Source: Cellulomonas sp. Leaf395 (GTDB lineage: Bacteria; Actinomycetota; Actinomycetes; Actinomycetales; Cellulomonadaceae). From it: DNA of 64,000 nucleotides. The position numbers were made by a program, and so were the translations under genes. The stretch lies in the NCBI RefSeq assembly GCF_001424125.1, contig NZ_LMQI01000002.1, positions 434,001 through 498,000 of the forward strand, given 5' to 3'. A model generated the notes under the pieces. That model did not search any database and was not told where the DNA came from. It saw only the letters and a list, made by a program, of their open reading frames with translations. Each line of letters begins with the position of its first letter. Within the stretch, counting starts at the first letter, position 1. This document shows, one piece after another, positions 61,576 to 64,000 of the stretch.

Positions 61576-62598
61576 TCAGGCGTTCGCGAACGCCAGCGCA
61601 GGGTCTGTCACGACGACCTGGTGCAGACTCGCCGCCGCGGCAACGAGACCGATCACGATGCCGACACCCAGCGCGGTCACGCACTGCGCAACCGTCACGC
61701 TGACCGGCAGCGGGAAGGCGGGGACCAACAGGACTGCGGCGACGACTGCGACCACGGCGGCAAGACCCGCGAGGAGCACACCTTCGAGCGCGACCCCGCC
61801 GACGAGGCGCCACGTGGGCACGCCGATCGACTTGAGGACCGCGACGTCTCGTCGCCGGTCGAGACCGGACACGTAGCAGACGAACGCGACGATCCCCGCA
61901 GCGACCAGCCAGAGCAGGGCGGACAGGATGGCCAGGGTCCGGGTCGCGACGGCCAGGGGGCGGCGCATGTCGTCGCGGACCTCGGTGGGCGTCATGGCGG
62001 TCAGGCCGTCGGTGATCGCGGGCGTCCCGCGCACGACGAAAGCACCGGCTAGGTCGCGCCCGCCGAACGCGATCTGCTGCCCTTGCTCGAGGGTCACCAC
62101 GACGGTCGGGGTGCCCCCGTTGTAGGTCAGGCCGCGCAGCCTCCCGACGACGACCATCGGGTGCCCTCCGAGCGTGAACGAGTCCCCGACCCGAGCACCG
62201 AGGGTCTCGTCGACGGCGGCCTCACCGGCCCGCACGGGCGCCCTGCCCTGGACCGTGCGCGGGTCGACCACGCCACCGGGGCGGTAGGCGATCACGTTCA
62301 CATCGGTCGGCGCACCGGCCCGATCGACGACGTGCCGAAAGATCGCGACGGGCGTCCCGTCCGCCGGTCCCGCGTGAACGGGTACCGGCGAGTTCGTCGT
62401 GAACGGCCCCGCTGCTCCGGCCGGCACCACCCACGCATCGCCGGCGAAGAACTCGACCGTCCGGGTCGTCTCGGCGAGGAAAGCGTCGTGCACCGCACCG
62501 AGCAGCAGCGTCATCGCCAACACCGAGGCAGTGGCCAGGACGCCGAGCACCGCCCGCCGTGCCCGCCAGCGCAGGTCGCGCACCGTCAGCCAGATCAC
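61576..62598 (-). CDS. MacB/FtsX-like ABC transporter permease
   Basis: 340 residues with the MacB topology: one N-terminal membrane helix (AVLGVLATASVLAMTLLLG near residue 16), a periplasmic domain of about 170 residues, then three helices (LSALLWLVAAGIVAFVCYV near 228, VLLAGLAAVVAVVAAVLLV near 270 and CVTALGVGIVIGLVAAAAS near 310). GLDRRRDVAVLKSIGVPTWR after the second helix is the conserved coupling segment. It would work with the ABC ATPase whose C-terminus lies at the window end. GTG 62598 overlaps the phosphatidyltransferase stop (GTGA). Confidence 0.82.
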   Translation of the reverse strand: MIWLTVRDLRWRARRAVLGVLATASVLAMTLLLGAVHDAFLAETTRTVEFFAGDAWVVPAGAAGPFTTNSPVPVHAGPADGTPVAIFRHVVDRAGAPTDVNVIAYRPGGVVDPRTVQGRAPVRAGEAAVDETLGARVGDSFTLGGHPMVVVGRLRGLTYNGGTPTVVVTLEQGQQIAFGGRDLAGAFVVRGTPAITDGLTAMTPTEVRDDMRRPLAVATRTLAILSALLWLVAAGIVAFVCYVSGLDRRRDVAVLKSIGVPTWRLVGGVALEGVLLAGLAAVVAVVAAVLLVPAFPLPVSVTVAQCVTALGVGIVIGLVAAAASLHQVVVTDPALAFANA

Positions 62599-63311
62599 GG
62601 GTCAACCTGCGCCGGCAGTGCAGTCGTCTGGAGCCGCACGTTGTGCGCGATCGGCACCACGAGAAGCACCACGACGAGCCCGGCGATAGCGGGAGCGGGC
62701 ATCGGGTAGAGGCCGAGCGAACCCCCGAGCCAGACGACCCAGCCCGCCGACGACAGCGCGAGAGCGGCGCCGCGCTGGGCCGGATAGCGAACGCTGCTGA
62801 TCATCAACAGCCCCAGGGCCGCGAGCGCGAACGCCGCGACCCAGGCGGTCGGAGAGAGGAATCCGAGCACGATGGCGCAGGTGGCGGCGAGCGGGGACGG
62901 CAGGCCGGTGAAGTCGGCTTGCTCGTGGCGTACGGCGGCGAAGTCCGCCAGCCGGAGCAGCGCGCCGGCCGTGTACACCAGCGCTCCACCGACGAGAGCC
63001 GGGTTGCCGCCACCGTCGCGGCCGACGAGCACCGACAGCGCCACCGCAGGCGCGACCCCGAACGTGACGCAGTCCGCGAGGTTGTCGAGCGGCGCACCGA
63101 GCGCCGACCCGCCCCACCGCCGCGCCACCGGGCCGTCGACCGTGTCGAGGACCGTCGCACAGACCAGGAGCACGGCCACGACCTGCAGGAGATGCTCGGT
63201 GCTCAGGGTCGCCGCGTCTGTCGTCGCGACGAGCACGATCGCCGCTGCGCCGCACAGTGCGTTGCCCAAGGTCAGCAGGTCGGCGGCGCTCGGACGCACG
63301 ATGCCGATCAC
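62595..63311 (-). CDS. pssA: CDP-alcohol phosphatidyltransferase, probable phosphatidylserine synthase
   Basis: 238 residues with about eight hydrophobic helices. The catalytic CDP-OH-P motif DTVDGPVARRWGG near residue 56 continues to APLDNLADCVTFGVAPA, giving the DG-x2-AR...G-x3-D-x3-D pattern; the DNLADxVTFGVAP ending is typical of PssA. It joins CDP-diacylglycerol with serine to form phosphatidylserine, the substrate of the adjacent decarboxylase. GTG 63311 is one base from the decarboxylase stop. Confidence 0.84.
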   Translation of the reverse strand: MIGIVRPSAADLLTLGNALCGAAAIVLVATTDAATLSTEHLLQVVAVLLVCATVLDTVDGPVARRWGGSALGAPLDNLADCVTFGVAPAVALSVLVGRDGGGNPALVGGALVYTAGALLRLADFAAVRHEQADFTGLPSPLAATCAIVLGFLSPTAWVAAFALAALGLLMISSVRYPAQRGAALALSSAGWVVWLGGSLGLYPMPAPAIAGLVVVLLVVPIAHNVRLQTTALPAQVDP

Positions 63312-63312
63312 G

Positions 63313-63900
63313 TCAGGCCGTCGCCAGCGTCGTGCGGCCGCCGGTCACCCGTTGGCCGACGCGCACCGCGGGCCTGATGCCGGCCGGCAGGAGCACGTCC
63401 ACCCGCGACCCGAACCGGATCAGCCCGATCCGTTCCCCCCTGCCGACCTCCGCGCCGGCTCCCACGTACGGCACGATCCGCCGGGCGAGCACGCCGGCGA
63501 GCTGGGTCAGCACGACAGGCCCGTGAGGCGAGTCCAAGTCCCAGTGCACCGCCTCGTTCTCATGCGCGTCCGGCCGGAACGCGGGGGCGTGCGCGCCGTC
63601 GCGATGGTGCCGGACCCGGACGGTGGCCACGCACGGGCTGCGGGTCACGTGCACGTCGCGCAGGTCCAGGTACGTCGAGACGAGCCACCGGCCGTCGCGT
63701 TCCTCGACGCGGGTCACGCGCCCATCTGCCGCGCACAGAAAGGGCGCCGCTGGATCGTCACCGCGACGGTGCGGGTCCCGGAAGAAGAGCGTGCACGCGC
63801 CGGCGACGACGAACGCCGGGACGCGGACCGCGGTCCGGCGGGCGAGCGCGGCGGCGACCCAGAGCAGTGCCAACCACGCCGGTGTGCCGCGCGCGATCAT
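63313..63900 (-). CDS. psd: Phosphatidylserine decarboxylase-related protein (short, archaeal type)
   Basis: 195 residues with N-terminal membrane helices (LALLWVAAALARR, AFVVAGACTLFFRDP). YLDLRDVHVTRSPCVATV near residue 78 matches the DVHVNRxP of short PSDs, and LIRFGSRVDVLLPAG near 160 holds the FGS self-cleavage site that creates the pyruvoyl cofactor. It converts phosphatidylserine to phosphatidylethanolamine at the membrane. ATG 63900 overlaps the ABC ATPase stop by one base (TGATG); GTG 63903 is an alternative. Confidence 0.85.
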   Translation of the reverse strand: MIARGTPAWLALLWVAAALARRTAVRVPAFVVAGACTLFFRDPHRRGDDPAAPFLCAADGRVTRVEERDGRWLVSTYLDLRDVHVTRSPCVATVRVRHHRDGAHAPAFRPDAHENEAVHWDLDSPHGPVVLTQLAGVLARRIVPYVGAGAEVGRGERIGLIRFGSRVDVLLPAGIRPAVRVGQRVTGGRTTLATA

Positions 63901-64000
63901 CACGCAGCCACGACGGAAGGGTCGAGCTGGGTGACGGAGTCCGCGAGCGCGCTCACCCGGTCGTCATGGGTCGCGACGACGACGAGCCGCCCGCCGCTCG
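63900..64000 (-). CDS. ABC transporter ATP-binding protein, C-terminal end only
   Basis: The visible C-terminal 32 residues read LVVVATHDDRVSALADSVTQ then LDPSVVAA before a TGA. The ATHD segment is the H-loop of an ABC ATPase. The rest lies beyond the window. Coupled to the decarboxylase gene and likely the partner of the MacB/FtsX-like permease three genes on. Confidence 0.72.
   Translation of the reverse strand, partial: SGGRLVVVATHDDRVSALADSVTQLDPSVVAA

Noticed and set aside
1..64000. Mobile elements, prophage, tRNA or rRNA genes
   Set aside because: No transposase, integrase, phage structural gene or cloverleaf was recognised on either strand; base composition looks even throughout.

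Overview
The window is about 64 kb of very GC-rich (roughly 70% or more by eye), gene-dense DNA with many ATGA/GTGA/TGATG start-stop overlaps, frequent GTG starts and several apparently leaderless mRNAs. The gene content points to an actinobacterium: a conserved actinobacterial phosphatase/DUF3090/kinase-like trio, an ECF41 sigma factor, an InhA-like enoyl reductase, and a leucine-degradation cluster with the same gene set as Mycobacterium tuberculosis Rv2495c-Rv2502c. RecBCD and several sugar-uptake loci would suit Micrococcales such as Cellulomonadaceae, but the genus cannot be fixed from sequence alone. I saw no rRNA, tRNA, insertion sequence, prophage or CRISPR array.

Layout. 1-8795 is a sugar-utilisation locus: partial alpha-galactosidase, phosphomannose isomerase, DUF4432 epimerase-like protein, ADP-dependent-type sugar kinase, class II ketose-bisphosphate aldolase, two ABC permeases and a lipoprotein binding protein, all minus strand, facing a divergent DeoR regulator. 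8792-10000 holds a glycolipid-binding-family protein and a small secreted protein. 10088-25441 is a near-complete leucine/branched-chain catabolic region: HMG-CoA-lyase-type CitE, MaoC hydratase, acyl-CoA dehydrogenase, biotin-dependent carboxylase alpha and beta subunits, a divergent TetR with a 16-bp palindrome, then (after an ECF41 sigma/oxidoreductase pair) E2, E1 beta and E1 alpha of a 2-oxoacid dehydrogenase, and divergently a two-subunit 3-oxoacid CoA-transferase and a thiolase. Together these would take the leucine skeleton to acetyl-CoA.

25447-27155 contains a CGNR regulator, a small divergent gene and a membrane-anchored protein with six 15-residue repeats. 27238-35575 is recC-recB-recD. 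35710-43832 carries a lipase-like protein, a membrane protein, a secreted M28 peptidase, a small Cys protein, an AlkD-like repair protein, an InhA/FabI-like reductase and a nitronate-monooxygenase/PfaD-like flavoprotein. 43829-45517 is a phospholipase D family protein. 45544-47565 is the poorly understood trio of a histidine phosphatase, DUF3090 and a PI-kinase-like protein.

47604-53800 is a second sugar locus: ROK repressor, two palindromic operator candidates, GH13 alpha-glucosidase, Tat-type lipoprotein binding protein and two permeases. Neither sugar importer has its own ATPase. 53801-59304 holds a stress-type SDR, a VWA/MoxR pair and an rRNA-methyltransferase-like protein. 59544-61273 holds a repeat-rich exported protein and a ZIP-family transporter. 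61576-64000 is a coupled set of MacB/FtsX-like permease, CDP-alcohol phosphatidyltransferase, phosphatidylserine decarboxylase and the C-terminus of an ABC ATPase, which suggests aminophospholipid synthesis tied to an ABC exporter.
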